Origin: Acidobacteria subdivision 2 bacterium RH1 MAG20
GTDB lineage: Bacteria; Acidobacteriota; Terriglobia; Terriglobales; Acidobacteriaceae
Assembly (NCBI GenBank): GCA_002197545.1
Contig: NFUO01000007.1
Coordinates: 1-64,000 of the forward strand
Direction: 5' to 3'
Length of the DNA stretch: 64,000 nt
Part shown: positions 33,072 to 41,994 of the stretch, in pieces
Layout: each line of letters opens with the position of its first letter
How positions within the stretch are numbered: position 1 is the first letter of the stretch
Made by a program: the position numbers and the translations under genes
Notes under the pieces: generated by a model
Databases searched by the model: none
What the model was told of the DNA's origin: nothing
Seen by the model: the letters and a program-made list of their open reading frames with translations, nothing else

Positions 33072-34075
33072 AGGTGCTTGTCGAGCGCGGGCGCATAGCC
33101 GTGCAAGATGAACCAGTCGATAGCGGAGCGAAGAGCATGGTAGACGGGAAGAACCTTGAAGCCCAACTCACGCTCAGCCTTAGCTGAGGAGGCGAACATC
33201 GTCTTCTTGCCCATACAGACGGCTTCCACCGTAGCGCGTGGTTCTTTGCCGCGAAGCCTGCCGGTGATGTTTTCGTCGAAGAAGGCGAACGCCATTGCAA
33301 CAGCGTGTGGCACCTTCATCGTAGGCGAAGGCAGGCCGGTGATCGAAGACATCCGGTCGAGTATCTGTTTCAGCGTCAGGTTCTCCCCACCCAAAATGTA
33401 ACGCTCGCCGGGCGTTCCCCGCTCCAGTGCCACAACATGCATCCTCGCAACTTCTGCAACATCGACCAGGTTCAAACCGGTATCTACGTAAGCTGGAAAT
33501 TTTTTATTGAGGAAGTCGACGATGACCCTGCCGGTTGGCGTGGGTTTGGCATCGTCGGAACCGATTGGCGTTGTTGGATTGAGGATCATTATATGTTGCC
33601 CTGCTTGCGCGGCGCGAATGGCCTCCTGTTCTCCCAGAAACTTCGACCGTTTGTAGGTGCCAATCATGTCCGCGAGGGAGACAGGAGTGGCTTCATTCAC
33701 AATCGAGCCATCGCTCTTGAAGCCCATGGTTGCAACGCTGGATGTGTAGACCACGCGCTGGACCCCCACCTCACGAGCGATCTTCAGAAGTTCGCGTGTG
33801 CCATCGACGTTGGCAGCGTACATCTGCGCCGGGTCGCGTACCCACAAGCGATAGTCCGCCGCGACATGCACCAGCGCGTCACAACCCTCAAGTGCGGATC
33901 GCAGCTTTTCCGGCTCGCGGAGATCTCCGACTACCGTGTCTGCGTCGAGTCCGGTGAGCGAATCGAGACGGCTGGTCTGTCGCGTCAACAGGCGAAGATT
34001 TGCGCCTTCAGATGCGTAGGCCCGTGCCACATGGCCGCCGACAAAGCCTGTCGCCCCAGTAATGAATACGCGCAC
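33068..34075 (-). CDS. hpnA: Hopanoid-associated sugar epimerase / NAD-dependent reductase
   Basis: A 335-aa extended short-chain dehydrogenase. The N-terminal 'MRVFITGATGFVGGHVARAY' is the NAD-binding glycine motif. 'VVYTSSVATMGF' and 'GTYKRSKFLGEQEA' give the catalytic Ser/Tyr/Lys. The C-terminal part 'LNLVDVAEVARMHVVALE' is typical of HpnA. It is conserved in hopanoid clusters, but its exact reaction is not settled. It overlaps hpnG by 4 nt and lies 218 bp after the preceding unknown gene, a gap that contains a repeat. Confidence 0.88.
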   Translation of the reverse strand: MRVFITGATGFVGGHVARAYASEGANLRLLTRQTSRLDSLTGLDADTVVGDLREPEKLRSALEGCDALVHVAADYRLWVRDPAQMYAANVDGTRELLKIAREVGVQRVVYTSSVATMGFKSDGSIVNEATPVSLADMIGTYKRSKFLGEQEAIRAAQAGQHIMILNPTTPIGSDDAKPTPTGRVIVDFLNKKFPAYVDTGLNLVDVAEVARMHVVALERGTPGERYILGGENLTLKQILDRMSSITGLPSPTMKVPHAVAMAFAFFDENITGRLRGKEPRATVEAVCMGKKTMFASSAKAERELGFKVLPVYHALRSAIDWFILHGYAPALDKHL

Positions 34076-34202
34076 GTTTTGCTCTTTCCCCTATTCTCTC
34101 TCAGGAACGATGCAGGGTTTTGAATGAAAAGCAGATTGGAGCCGTTTTGGAACAGGTGTAGAAGGTCAAAGAACAGGCAACAGCAGAGACAAAGACAAAA
34201 TG

Positions 34203-34258
34203 CCCGGGTTCTTCGCTGCGCTCAGAATGACAAATAGATCAAGCAGCAGAATGACAAC
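34203..34258. repeat. Interspersed 'VILSAAKNP'-type intergenic repeat
   Basis: The core TTCGCTGCGCTCAGAATGAC (34210-34229) is a widespread bacterial intergenic repeat; translated on the minus strand it gives the tell-tale peptide VILSAAKNP. A partial second unit (CAGCAGAATGACAAC, 34244-34258) follows. It lies in the 218-bp gap between hpnA and the unknown hpn-cluster gene. Short open frames over it are artefacts. Confidence 0.75.
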
Positions 34259-34293
34259 GTTTTTGATGGCCCGATAGCATCTACAAAACTGCT

Positions 34294-34740
34294 CTAGTCG
34301 AGTTTCTCTGGTTCTATCTGGATATTCTGCTCGCCAGCGACTTTCTTCTCCCAATACTTCTTGACCCAGGCTTCAAAAGTCTTGCCTGCGGCGGTATCGC
34401 GTCCCGTAAAGGCAAGGGCGGCGATATCTGCGTAGGCAATGTTCACCTTCGTTTGCGCGGTCGATGGGATGACGCGAATAAACGAGTCGGTCAACGAAGT
34501 TCCGGAGCGCCGATCAAAGAGATACCCTTCAACTTTGGAGCCGTCCTTGCGCGTGATCGTGACGTCGCCGCGATAGTCGAACGCCTTTTCGAGCGCCTCC
34601 CGAATCTCGGAGTCCGTGGCCAGTTCGGGAACCCATCCTTCGAGCACTTCGCGGTCGCGGCCAGCAGCTACTTCAATCTCGTCGGGGTTCTCATGCGCCA
34701 ATTGCGCGAGCTTTGCCGATTCCTGTATCTCAGTTGCCAT
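34294..34740 (-). CDS. Conserved hypothetical protein of the hopanoid operon
   Basis: A 148-aa soluble, acidic protein with no signal peptide or membrane segment. The first 45 residues are helical and Glu-rich ('IQESAKLAQLAHENPDEIE'). A central beta part reads 'YRGDVTITRKDGSKVEGYLF' then 'SFIRVIPSTAQTKVNIAYAD', resembling a small barrel. 'FTGRDTAAGKTFEAWVKKYW' closes the conserved region. It starts 2 nt after the hpnH stop, so it is certainly co-transcribed with hpnH and shc. I recognise no named domain. A role as an accessory or regulatory partner of side-chain synthesis is only a guess from position. Confidence 0.75.
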   Translation of the reverse strand: MATEIQESAKLAQLAHENPDEIEVAAGRDREVLEGWVPELATDSEIREALEKAFDYRGDVTITRKDGSKVEGYLFDRRSGTSLTDSFIRVIPSTAQTKVNIAYADIAALAFTGRDTAAGKTFEAWVKKYWEKKVAGEQNIQIEPEKLD

Positions 34741-34742
34741 TG

Positions 34743-35885
34743 TTAGTCTCCCGAGACTCCCTGAAGTTCACTCGCGTTTTCAGCGGAGGTAGTTGGTGAC
34801 GCAATCTGCACAAGTGGGCCACTGTGCGCGGGCTTCCACTCGTTCAACAGCTTCATCGCGCCCTCGTCTTCATACTTATTGAAGAACATCGCCTTCGCCG
34901 TCTGCAGCACACCTTTGAGCGAACCAAAAGTATAGTTCACGCCGCTGGCCTCGTAGCCGGAGTGCACCATGCAGTTCGCGCACTGCGGATTGCCGCTCTC
35001 GGTTCCATAATTCGACCACTGCACGGTTTCCATCAGCTCCTTGAACGAGTCCGCGTATCCATCCTGAAGAAGATAGCAAGGTTTCTGCCAACCGAAGATG
35101 CTGAACGTCGGCATTCCCCACGGAGTGCATTTCAAGTCCTTCTTGCCCATCAGGAATTCCATGAAGATGGGCGATGCATTGAAGCGCCAGGTCTTCTTAC
35201 GGTTCGACAGGATCGACCGGAAGAGCTTCTTCGAACGCGCACGGCCGAGAAAGTGCTTCTGATCGGGTGCTTTGTCGTAGGTATAGCCGGGCGACACCAT
35301 CATGCTCTCGACACCCGCCGTCATCAGTTCATCGAAGTGCGCTCGAACGCTGTTCGGATCGGCGCCGTCGAAAAGAGTTGTATTTGTCGTAACGCGGAAA
35401 CCTGCGGCCACCGCAGCCCGCACGCCTTCCATCGCAATGTCGTACCCGCCCTCGCGGCAGACAGAAAAATCATGGTGCTCGCGCTGACCATCTACATGGA
35501 CGGAGAAGGAAAGATACTTGCTGGGCTTGAAGAGATGCAGCTTCTCCTTGAGCAGCAGGGCGTTGGTGCACATGTAGACATACTTCTTCCGCGCAACCAG
35601 ACCAGCGACAATCTCCGGCATCTGCGGATGGAGCAGCGGCTCTCCGCCGGGAATGGCGACCATTGGGGTTCCGCACTCTTCCACCGCGTTGAAGCAGTCC
35701 TCCGGAGAAAGTTCCGCCTTGAGGATGTGTGCAGGGTACTGAATCTTTCCGCAGCCCGCGCACGCGAGGTTGCAGCGAAACAATGGCTCTAGCATCAGCA
35801 CGAGCGGATACTTTTTCCGGCCCATCATCTTCTGCTTCAAAACATAGGTTGCAACTGTCCAAGCCTGCGAAACTGGTACTGCCAT
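34743..35885 (-). CDS. hpnH: Adenosylhopane synthase, radical SAM
   Basis: HpnH joins the 5'-deoxyadenosyl radical to diploptene to form adenosylhopane, the committed step to C35 hopanoids. The 380-aa product has the radical-SAM cluster C38-X3-C42-X2-C45 in 'PLFRCNLACAGCGKIQYP', then 'GGEPLLHPQMPEIV' and a C-terminal Cys-containing SPASM-like part ('GNPQCANCMVHSGYEASGV'). GGAGG lies 8 nt before the ATG. It follows shc by 35 nt and precedes the unknown gene by 2 nt. Confidence 0.95.
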   Translation of the reverse strand: MAVPVSQAWTVATYVLKQKMMGRKKYPLVLMLEPLFRCNLACAGCGKIQYPAHILKAELSPEDCFNAVEECGTPMVAIPGGEPLLHPQMPEIVAGLVARKKYVYMCTNALLLKEKLHLFKPSKYLSFSVHVDGQREHHDFSVCREGGYDIAMEGVRAAVAAGFRVTTNTTLFDGADPNSVRAHFDELMTAGVESMMVSPGYTYDKAPDQKHFLGRARSKKLFRSILSNRKKTWRFNASPIFMEFLMGKKDLKCTPWGMPTFSIFGWQKPCYLLQDGYADSFKELMETVQWSNYGTESGNPQCANCMVHSGYEASGVNYTFGSLKGVLQTAKAMFFNKYEDEGAMKLLNEWKPAHSGPLVQIASPTTSAENASELQGVSGD

Positions 35886-35920
35886 CAGTTTTTCCTCCGA
35901 TGAATCTTTTGTGCGTTCGG

Positions 35921-37945
35921 CTACTTTGCCGCTTCATTCCCCATGGCACGGTGATAGGTCGTCAGGGCCAACAGGGGGAAATACTGCTTATACAGGTGAT
36001 ACCCAAGATAAAAGACCCGAGGGAAACCGGTACCGGTGTAATAACTCTCGCCATTGCGGCCGGGGACGAGTTCGCTCCAACTGCCGTCCTCATGTTGCTG
36101 CTCTGCCAGCCAGCGAATTCCTTTTGCGACGGAATCCGAGCGTGTATCTCCGGCAGCCAACAAGCCGAGTAGCGCCCAGGCTGTTTGCGATGGGGTGCTG
36201 GGCCCGATGCCGCGTTGGTTTGGGTCGTCGTAGGTGCCGCAGGTCTCACCCCAGCCGCCGTCGGCGTTCTGTACCATACGAATCCATTCGGCAGCCTGCT
36301 GGATGGCGGGCTCATGGTTCCAGAAGCCCATTGCCTCCAGCCCACGCAGCACCAGGAACGTGCCATAAAGATAGTTGACCCCCCAGCGGCCAAACCAGCT
36401 TCCATCCGGCTCCTGTTCCTTCAGGATGAATTGCACGGCCTTCTCAACTCGCGGATCTTTTCGCGTATAGCCATACTGTGCCAGCATCTCCAGCATTCGG
36501 CCCGTGATGTCGACCGTCGGCGGATCGAGCATGGCATTGTGGTCGGCAAACGGGATGTACTGGAAGATGCTCTTGGTGTTGTCCTTGTCGAACGCAGCCC
36601 AGCCGCCGTTTTTGCACTGCATCGCCCAAATCCAGTTCAGCGCGCGCTGGCAGACCTCGTACTGATAACGCTCGCGAGGATTATCGACGAAGTTCAATGC
36701 AAGCAGGACCTGCCCGGTGTCATCTATGTCAGGATAAAACTCGTTATTGAACTCGAAGTACCACCCACCGGGTTCGACGTTTTTGACCTTTTCAGCCCAA
36801 TCACCCTTCTGGCGAACTTCCTTGGAGAGTATCCAGTCAGCGGCTTTCAACATGCGCGGATCGTCCTTGGCCACGCCAGCCTCACCGAGCGCGTACATTG
36901 CCTGCGCCGTGTCCCACACGGGAGGAAAGCATGGCTGCATACGGAAGGTGGGTGTCGGATAATCGGCTGTTCCATTGGGGCAATCGATGCCCAATTTCTC
37001 GAACTCATCGAGCGCTCGGATCATCTCAGGGTCATCAACGGAACGGCCCAGATAGCGCAGCGCAACGATCGAGTTCAGCATGGCCGGATAGATAGCGCCA
37101 AGACCGTCGGACTTCTCGAAACGCTCGAGCATCCACTTCTCCGCCTTTTTTAAAGCGATCTTGCGCAATGGGCGAATATGGACCCGTTCAAATCCATGCG
37201 CGACACGGTCCCAGAAAAGGAAGAAGTTGCCCCAGCTAATGGGCTTCTTCTTATTCCAGGGCAGATGCAGATTGGCATTCTCGCGACCGCCAACAAAGAG
37301 CTCTTCGATTCCCTGCCCAGGCGCCAGTTTTTTGAACGGCTTCTTCGCATAGATGATCGACAACGGGACGAGAATGCCGCGGGACCACGAAGAGATCTCG
37401 TAGATGTTGAAGTAAAACCAGTTGGGAAAGAGAACAATCTCCGGCGGGATGGCCGGCACCGCGTCATATTCGTACTGTCCCATGGCGCAGAGGTAGATCT
37501 TAGTGAATGTGTTGCACTTGACGACGCCGCCATTGGCAAGCACCCACTCCCGCGCCTTCGCCAGCACCGGATGGTCTTTCGACCAGCCCATCAGCTTTAG
37601 CGCAAGATAGGCCTTCACTCCGTAGTTGATGTTCGAAGGTCCACCCGGATAGAGGCTCCATCCGCCATCTTCATTCTGGTGGCGGAGAATTTCGTTGATC
37701 GCCCGCTCCATCTTGCCGGGATCGCCGGTCCCAAGCAGCGTGTGCATGAAGATGTAATCGGACTCAAGCATACTGTCCGCTTCAAGCTCACCGCACCAGT
37801 ATCCTTCGGGGTCCTGCTGCCCCAGCAACCACTCCTTCGCACGGGCAATCCCCTCTGCCACATGCTCCAATCCGAGGTCCATTCGGCCAAAGCGCGGCTG
37901 CGCCGACTGGTTTGCGGTTCTCGGATTAATTGAGGATGTGCTCAT
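35921..37945 (-). CDS. shc: Squalene-hopene cyclase
   Basis: Cyclises squalene to hopene/hopanol at the membrane. The 674-aa protein has the acidic catalytic motif DIDDT (DxDDT type, near residue 405) and several QW repeats along the chain ('QDPEGYWCGELEAD', 'QNEDGGWSLYPGG', 'QNADGGWGETCGTYDD', 'QHEDGSWSELVPG'). The C-terminal 'GTGFPRVFYLGYHLYKQYFP' is typical of bacterial SHC. ATG 37945 is preferred to the TTG three codons upstream. It sits between ispH and hpnH on the same strand, linking precursor supply and product use. Confidence 0.96.
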   Translation of the reverse strand: MSTSSINPRTANQSAQPRFGRMDLGLEHVAEGIARAKEWLLGQQDPEGYWCGELEADSMLESDYIFMHTLLGTGDPGKMERAINEILRHQNEDGGWSLYPGGPSNINYGVKAYLALKLMGWSKDHPVLAKAREWVLANGGVVKCNTFTKIYLCAMGQYEYDAVPAIPPEIVLFPNWFYFNIYEISSWSRGILVPLSIIYAKKPFKKLAPGQGIEELFVGGRENANLHLPWNKKKPISWGNFFLFWDRVAHGFERVHIRPLRKIALKKAEKWMLERFEKSDGLGAIYPAMLNSIVALRYLGRSVDDPEMIRALDEFEKLGIDCPNGTADYPTPTFRMQPCFPPVWDTAQAMYALGEAGVAKDDPRMLKAADWILSKEVRQKGDWAEKVKNVEPGGWYFEFNNEFYPDIDDTGQVLLALNFVDNPRERYQYEVCQRALNWIWAMQCKNGGWAAFDKDNTKSIFQYIPFADHNAMLDPPTVDITGRMLEMLAQYGYTRKDPRVEKAVQFILKEQEPDGSWFGRWGVNYLYGTFLVLRGLEAMGFWNHEPAIQQAAEWIRMVQNADGGWGETCGTYDDPNQRGIGPSTPSQTAWALLGLLAAGDTRSDSVAKGIRWLAEQQHEDGSWSELVPGRNGESYYTGTGFPRVFYLGYHLYKQYFPLLALTTYHRAMGNEAAK

Positions 37946-37977
37946 GGATAACAAACTCTCTGACTCGTACTTTGCGT

Positions 37978-39072
37978 TCAGTGTGAAACCTGCGGAGCGG
38001 ACGCAATAGCTTGGACGATCTCGGGGGGCAAACCGAAGCGCACATTCTCCGGCATCACTTCCACTTCATCGACGGAACCATAGCCTTTAGCCTGCAAATA
38101 CTCCACGACATCTTTCACCAGGACCTCCGGAGCGGACGCCCCGGCGGTCACAGCAACTGTATCCGCGCCATCAAGCCACTCCGGACGGATGTCCTCTGCC
38201 TTGTCGATCAGGTAAGAGTTTGTACCCAGATTCTGTGAGACTTCCACAAGACGATTTGAGTTGGAGCTATTGCGAGAGCCCACGACCAACACCACATCCG
38301 CTCCGTGGGCAACATTCTTGACCGCCGTCTGACGGTTCTCCGTTGCGTAGCAAATGTCCTGAGCGTGCGGCCCCACGATGTTCGGGAACTTCTTTTTGAG
38401 CGCCTCGATCATATAGCGGGCCTCGTCCAGAGAGAGCGTCGTCTGAGTCAGATAAGCCACCTTGTTCGGATCGGGTACCACCAGCGCCTCAACCTCTTCG
38501 ACGGTTGAGACGACCTGGGTCACATCGGGAGCTTCCCCTTGTGTTCCCTCAACCTCTTCGTGGTCGCGATGTCCGACCAGCACCAGTGAATAGCCCTGCT
38601 TGGCAAACTTGATGGCTTCGACGTGCACCTTGGTCACCAGCGGACAAGTGGCATCGACAACTTTCAAGCCACGCTCCTTGGCGCGCTCGCGAACTGCAGG
38701 GGAGACGCCATGAGCGGAATAAATAACGCGAGCGCCTTCGGGCACCTCGTCCAACTCATTGACAAAGATCGCACCCTTCTTGGCCAGGTCGGTTACGACA
38801 TAGCTGTTGTGCACAATCTCTTTGCGGACATAAATTGGCGCGCCAAAGGTCTCCAGCGCGATCTGAACAATATCAATCGCACGCACTACCCCGGCGCAGA
38901 AGCCGCGGGGCTTGAGAAGGAGAATTCGCTTGGTTTTGGGGATGCCGCTCTGATCAATCGCAGCGTGGTCAAGTGTGGTTGTAGTCACGCCTACCAGTAT
39001 ACCGCGTTCAGGAGGTATTTGTGGCGAAATTGAACCATTTTTGGTGCAGAGAACCCATAGTGACGAAACCAT
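37978..39072 (-). CDS. ispH: 4-hydroxy-3-methylbut-2-enyl diphosphate reductase
   Basis: The last enzyme of the MEP pathway, giving IPP and DMAPP through a 4Fe-4S cluster. Family residues are present: first Cys in 'KPRGFCAGVVRAIDIV', 'EIVHNSYVV', second Cys in 'VVDATCPLVTKVH', catalytic Glu in 'GTQGEAPDV', third Cys in 'DICYATENRQ' and 'NSSNSNRLVEVS'. ATG 39072 has AGGAG 8 nt upstream, but the first 28 residues are outside the family; GTG 38988 ('VTTTTLDHAAID') is an alternative. It is the first gene of the hopanoid block, 33 nt before shc, which fits isoprenoid precursor supply. Confidence 0.94.
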   Translation of the reverse strand: MVSSLWVLCTKNGSISPQIPPERGILVGVTTTTLDHAAIDQSGIPKTKRILLLKPRGFCAGVVRAIDIVQIALETFGAPIYVRKEIVHNSYVVTDLAKKGAIFVNELDEVPEGARVIYSAHGVSPAVRERAKERGLKVVDATCPLVTKVHVEAIKFAKQGYSLVLVGHRDHEEVEGTQGEAPDVTQVVSTVEEVEALVVPDPNKVAYLTQTTLSLDEARYMIEALKKKFPNIVGPHAQDICYATENRQTAVKNVAHGADVVLVVGSRNSSNSNRLVEVSQNLGTNSYLIDKAEDIRPEWLDGADTVAVTAGASAPEVLVKDVVEYLQAKGYGSVDEVEVMPENVRFGLPPEIVQAIASAPQVSH

Positions 39073-39144
39073 GGGGACATCTCCTGTCCATCTCCAGAAA
39101 GCTTCTCTAAACTATTCCAGTTCAAGGAATTCCGATTCACCGGC

Positions 39145-39300
39145 TTATAGTTCCTGACCGGCGCAGTCAGGATGTCCGCACTCGCACTTCAATGTCGTCA
39201 CCCCCTTGGCATTTTCACAATACGTGGAGCAATATTTTTTACCCTCAGCCGGTACGCAGGTACAACCGTCCATTGCGCATTTCTTCGATTCTGTAGCCAT
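39145..39300 (-). CDS. Bacterial metallothionein (SmtA/BmtA type), 51 aa
   Basis: The minus strand from ATG 39300 encodes 51 aa with Cys at 8, 13, 15, 24, 28, 39, 41 and 46 and His 43. The pattern 'KKCAMDGCTCVP', 'YCSTYCENAK' and 'CECGHPDCAG' is the zinc/cadmium-binding signature of bacterial metallothioneins. GGAGGGGG lies 7 nt before the start, a very strong Shine-Dalgarno. It would bind Zn(II) or Cd(II) in the cytoplasm. No SmtB-type repressor gene is adjacent. It lies between ispH and recN on the same strand, 72 nt upstream of ispH. Confidence 0.9.
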   Translation of the reverse strand: MATESKKCAMDGCTCVPAEGKKYCSTYCENAKGVTTLKCECGHPDCAGQEL

Positions 39301-39374
39301 TGATATACCCCCTCCAGGACTTGCCTGTCTTCCTATCTCTGGGATGCCATCGTTTTCAGAGAAGATGTGCGCCT

Positions 39375-41069
39375 TTACCGGCTACTTTGTAGAAGGTGTT
39401 CCGCGTGTTTCAGACTCGTCTCGGTCAACTTAGCCCCGCTGAGCATCCGGGCGATCTCCTGGGTACGTTCCGTATCTTCCATGCGCCGAACATCTGTTTG
39501 CGTCCGCCCACGCTTCTCGGTCTTTTCGATCAGGAAATGTTGGTCGCCAAACGCCGCAATCTGCGGGAGATGCGTGATGCACAGAACTTGCTGACCCCTC
39601 GAAAGCGTCTTCAACTTTCGCCCAACGGCCTCGGCGGCACGTCCGCCGATACCAATATCAATCTCATCAAAAACTAACGTCCTCGGCAGCGGCGTCTTCT
39701 TCTTCCGCCCTGCCCCACTCGAAGCCCCTTCTTCCACCGTCACCTTCAGGGCCAGCATCACCCGCGACATCTCGCCGCCCGAGGCAATCTCATGGAGCGG
39801 CTTCAGCGGCTCGCCTGCATTCGTGGCGATCAGGCACTCCACCTGGTCCCAGCCATGCGCCGTCCAGGCACTGGGGGCTTGTTCCATCGTCACCTGAATC
39901 TTGAAACGCGTACTCATCGCAAGGTCGTTGATCTGGGCCTCGGCAAGCTTCTCCAGCTTCTTCGCCGCGTCTGTCCTGCTGGCAGTAAGTTGCGTTGCCG
40001 CCGCCTGATACGCCGCGGCGTCCTGCACCTCTTTGGCCTTTAGTTCCAGCAATAGAGCGTCTCTGTTCTCCACCTCGGCCAACTGCCGCGCCGCCTCCGC
40101 GCCAAAAGCGATAATCTCCGCCAGCGTCTGCCCATATTTGCGCTTCAGGCGGTCAAGAGCCGCGAGACGGTCTTCAATCTCCTCCAGCCGCCCCGGCGCC
40201 GCATGTATGTTGTCGGCAAAATCGCGTACACCGGCGTCCACATCTTCCACCGCTGCCTTCGCCGCAGCCAACTGTTGCGCAGGCTCCTGAAAACGTGCAT
40301 CGTAGCGAGCCAGTTCTTCCAGATGCTTCAAGGCAGCGCCCAGCGTCGTCTCCGCCGAATTCTCCGACTCGTAGAGCATCTCGTGCGCGCTCATGGCTGC
40401 CGCATAAAGCTTTTCGGCGTTGCCGAGCACCCGCTTTTCAGCCTCTAACTGAACGTCCTCGTCCTCCGTCGCCAGCCCCGCCTGTTCAATCTCTTTGCTC
40501 TGGAAACGCCATAGGTCTGCCATCCGCAGGCGGTCCTGTTCGGCCGATTGCAGCTCATCGAGCTTGTCCGTCGTCGCCCGCCACACAGCAAACGTCTCAG
40601 CCACGGCATCCGTCGAAATGCCGCCGAACCGGTCCAGCAAAATTCTCTGCTGCGCCTGGTCGAACGACCCCAGCGTCTCTCCCTGCGAGTGCACCAGCGC
40701 AAGCTCCGGAGCAAGCTGCCGCAACACGCCCACCGTTGCCGGTTGGTTATTGACGAACACACGCCCCTTGCCATTCGCCGCAATCTCTCGCCGCAACAGG
40801 ATGTGGTCAGCCTCCGCATCAATTCCATTCGCATCGAGAATCGCCATCACACCCGGAGTCATCTCGAAGACGCATCCCACCACAGCCTTATCGGCCCCAT
40901 GCCGGACCACATCCGCCGAGGCCTTGCCACCGAGCAGTAGCGCAAGCGCATCAATCAAAATGGATTTACCGGCCCCGGTCTCTCCTGTGAGCAGGTTAAG
41001 ACCCAGGCCGAAGTTAGCGACCGCACGGTCGATCACCGCATAGTTTTCCGCGCGCAATTCCAGCAGCAT
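39375..41069 (-). CDS. recN: DNA repair protein RecN
   Basis: An SMC-like ATPase acting early in double-strand-break repair, 564 aa. The N-terminal half-ATPase has Walker A in 'LLTGETGAGKSILIDALALL'. A long coiled coil with a central hinge-like region follows, and the C-terminal half has 'GGEMSRVMLALKVT' (signature) and 'LVFDEIDIGIGGRAAEAVG' (Walker B). ATG 41069 is chosen over 41114 because GAGG lies 5 nt upstream and the conserved 'MLLELRAENYAVID' starts there. It is divergent from the Tol operon. Confidence 0.95.
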   Translation of the reverse strand: MLLELRAENYAVIDRAVANFGLGLNLLTGETGAGKSILIDALALLLGGKASADVVRHGADKAVVGCVFEMTPGVMAILDANGIDAEADHILLRREIAANGKGRVFVNNQPATVGVLRQLAPELALVHSQGETLGSFDQAQQRILLDRFGGISTDAVAETFAVWRATTDKLDELQSAEQDRLRMADLWRFQSKEIEQAGLATEDEDVQLEAEKRVLGNAEKLYAAAMSAHEMLYESENSAETTLGAALKHLEELARYDARFQEPAQQLAAAKAAVEDVDAGVRDFADNIHAAPGRLEEIEDRLAALDRLKRKYGQTLAEIIAFGAEAARQLAEVENRDALLLELKAKEVQDAAAYQAAATQLTASRTDAAKKLEKLAEAQINDLAMSTRFKIQVTMEQAPSAWTAHGWDQVECLIATNAGEPLKPLHEIASGGEMSRVMLALKVTVEEGASSGAGRKKKTPLPRTLVFDEIDIGIGGRAAEAVGRKLKTLSRGQQVLCITHLPQIAAFGDQHFLIEKTEKRGRTQTDVRRMEDTERTQEIARMLSGAKLTETSLKHAEHLLQSSR

Positions 41070-41215
41070 GTAGGCCTCAGACGATGGACGTATCGCGAGG
41101 ATAGCAAACCTCATGCCGAAGCATCTATTTGACCGCCATAGGGCATCACAGCAGATGCCCCCACCTGCATTTCACCGCAACCTCGATTTACACTAACGAC
41201 TGGTGATCAACAACT

Positions 41216-41992
41216 ATGCTCTGGACTTTCGCCCTTGCTCTCCTCCAGGAAGACGTCTCTAACCCGGCTCCCGTGGCAGCCAATAGCAGCGCCCTTGTAG
41301 AGATGGTCCACAACAGCGGCCCAGTCGCCTTTACGGTGCTGGTCATCCTGCTTATTGCCAGCATCTTCTCCTGGGCCATCATGCTGTCCAAGTGGAGAAG
41401 CTTCAGCCGCGCCCAGATGCAGGGCCAGCGCTTCGTCCGCGCCTTTCGCAAATCCAGCCGGCTAAGCGAAATCGCCTCGGTAGCAGAGCAGTTCAAACCG
41501 AGCCCGCTGGTCGCCGTCTTCACCGAGATCCACGACGAGTACCAACGCCAGAACGGCGGACGCGGCCTTCCGCGCAACCCCGTCGCCCTCGAACGCGCAG
41601 CGCAGACTGCCTCCAGCGAAGCGCTCACCGCCATGGAGAGCCGCATGACCTGGCTCGCCACCATCGCCGCCATTGCCCCCTTCATCGGACTCTTCGGCAC
41701 AGTCATGGGCATCATCGACGCCTTCCACGGCCTCGGCACCGCGGGCGCGGCAACGCTGCGTGCCGTCGCGCCCGGTATCTCGGAGGCCCTCATCACCACC
41801 GCCGCCGGCCTCGTCGTCGCCATCCCAGCCGTAGTCGGATACAACCAGCTCACTGCGCGCCTGCGTGAGTTTGCCTCGCGTATGGACGACTTTGGCCGTG
41901 AGCTTCTGAACGCCATCGAAAATTCCGCTCTGCTGACCCCTCCCTCGCAACAACCGCAACAGCCCGAAGAGCCGCGCCGGAGGACCTTCTAG
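41216..41992 (+). CDS. tolQ: TolQ/ExbB-type proton channel subunit
   Basis: Inner-membrane ion-channel subunit of the Tol-Pal (or TonB) energising complex, 258 aa. Three membrane segments are visible: about 31-57 ('PVAFTVLVILLIASIFSWAI'), about 144-165 ('TWLATIAAIAPFIGLFGTVM') and about 185-205 ('EALITTAAGLVVAIPAVVGY'). The conserved MotA/TolQ/ExbB sequences 'GLFGTVMGIIDAFHGLGTAG' and 'AGLVVAIPAVVGYNQL' are intact. It is the first gene of a six-gene Tol-Pal locus; tolR follows after 2 nt. Confidence 0.93.
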   Translation: MLWTFALALLQEDVSNPAPVAANSSALVEMVHNSGPVAFTVLVILLIASIFSWAIMLSKWRSFSRAQMQGQRFVRAFRKSSRLSEIASVAEQFKPSPLVAVFTEIHDEYQRQNGGRGLPRNPVALERAAQTASSEALTAMESRMTWLATIAAIAPFIGLFGTVMGIIDAFHGLGTAGAATLRAVAPGISEALITTAAGLVVAIPAVVGYNQLTARLREFASRMDDFGRELLNAIENSALLTPPSQQPQQPEEPRRRTF

Positions 41993-41994
41993 CA

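Noticed and set aside
34166..34354. 62-codon minus-strand frame containing VILSAAKNP
   Set aside because: The peptide is the known artefact of an interspersed intergenic repeat.
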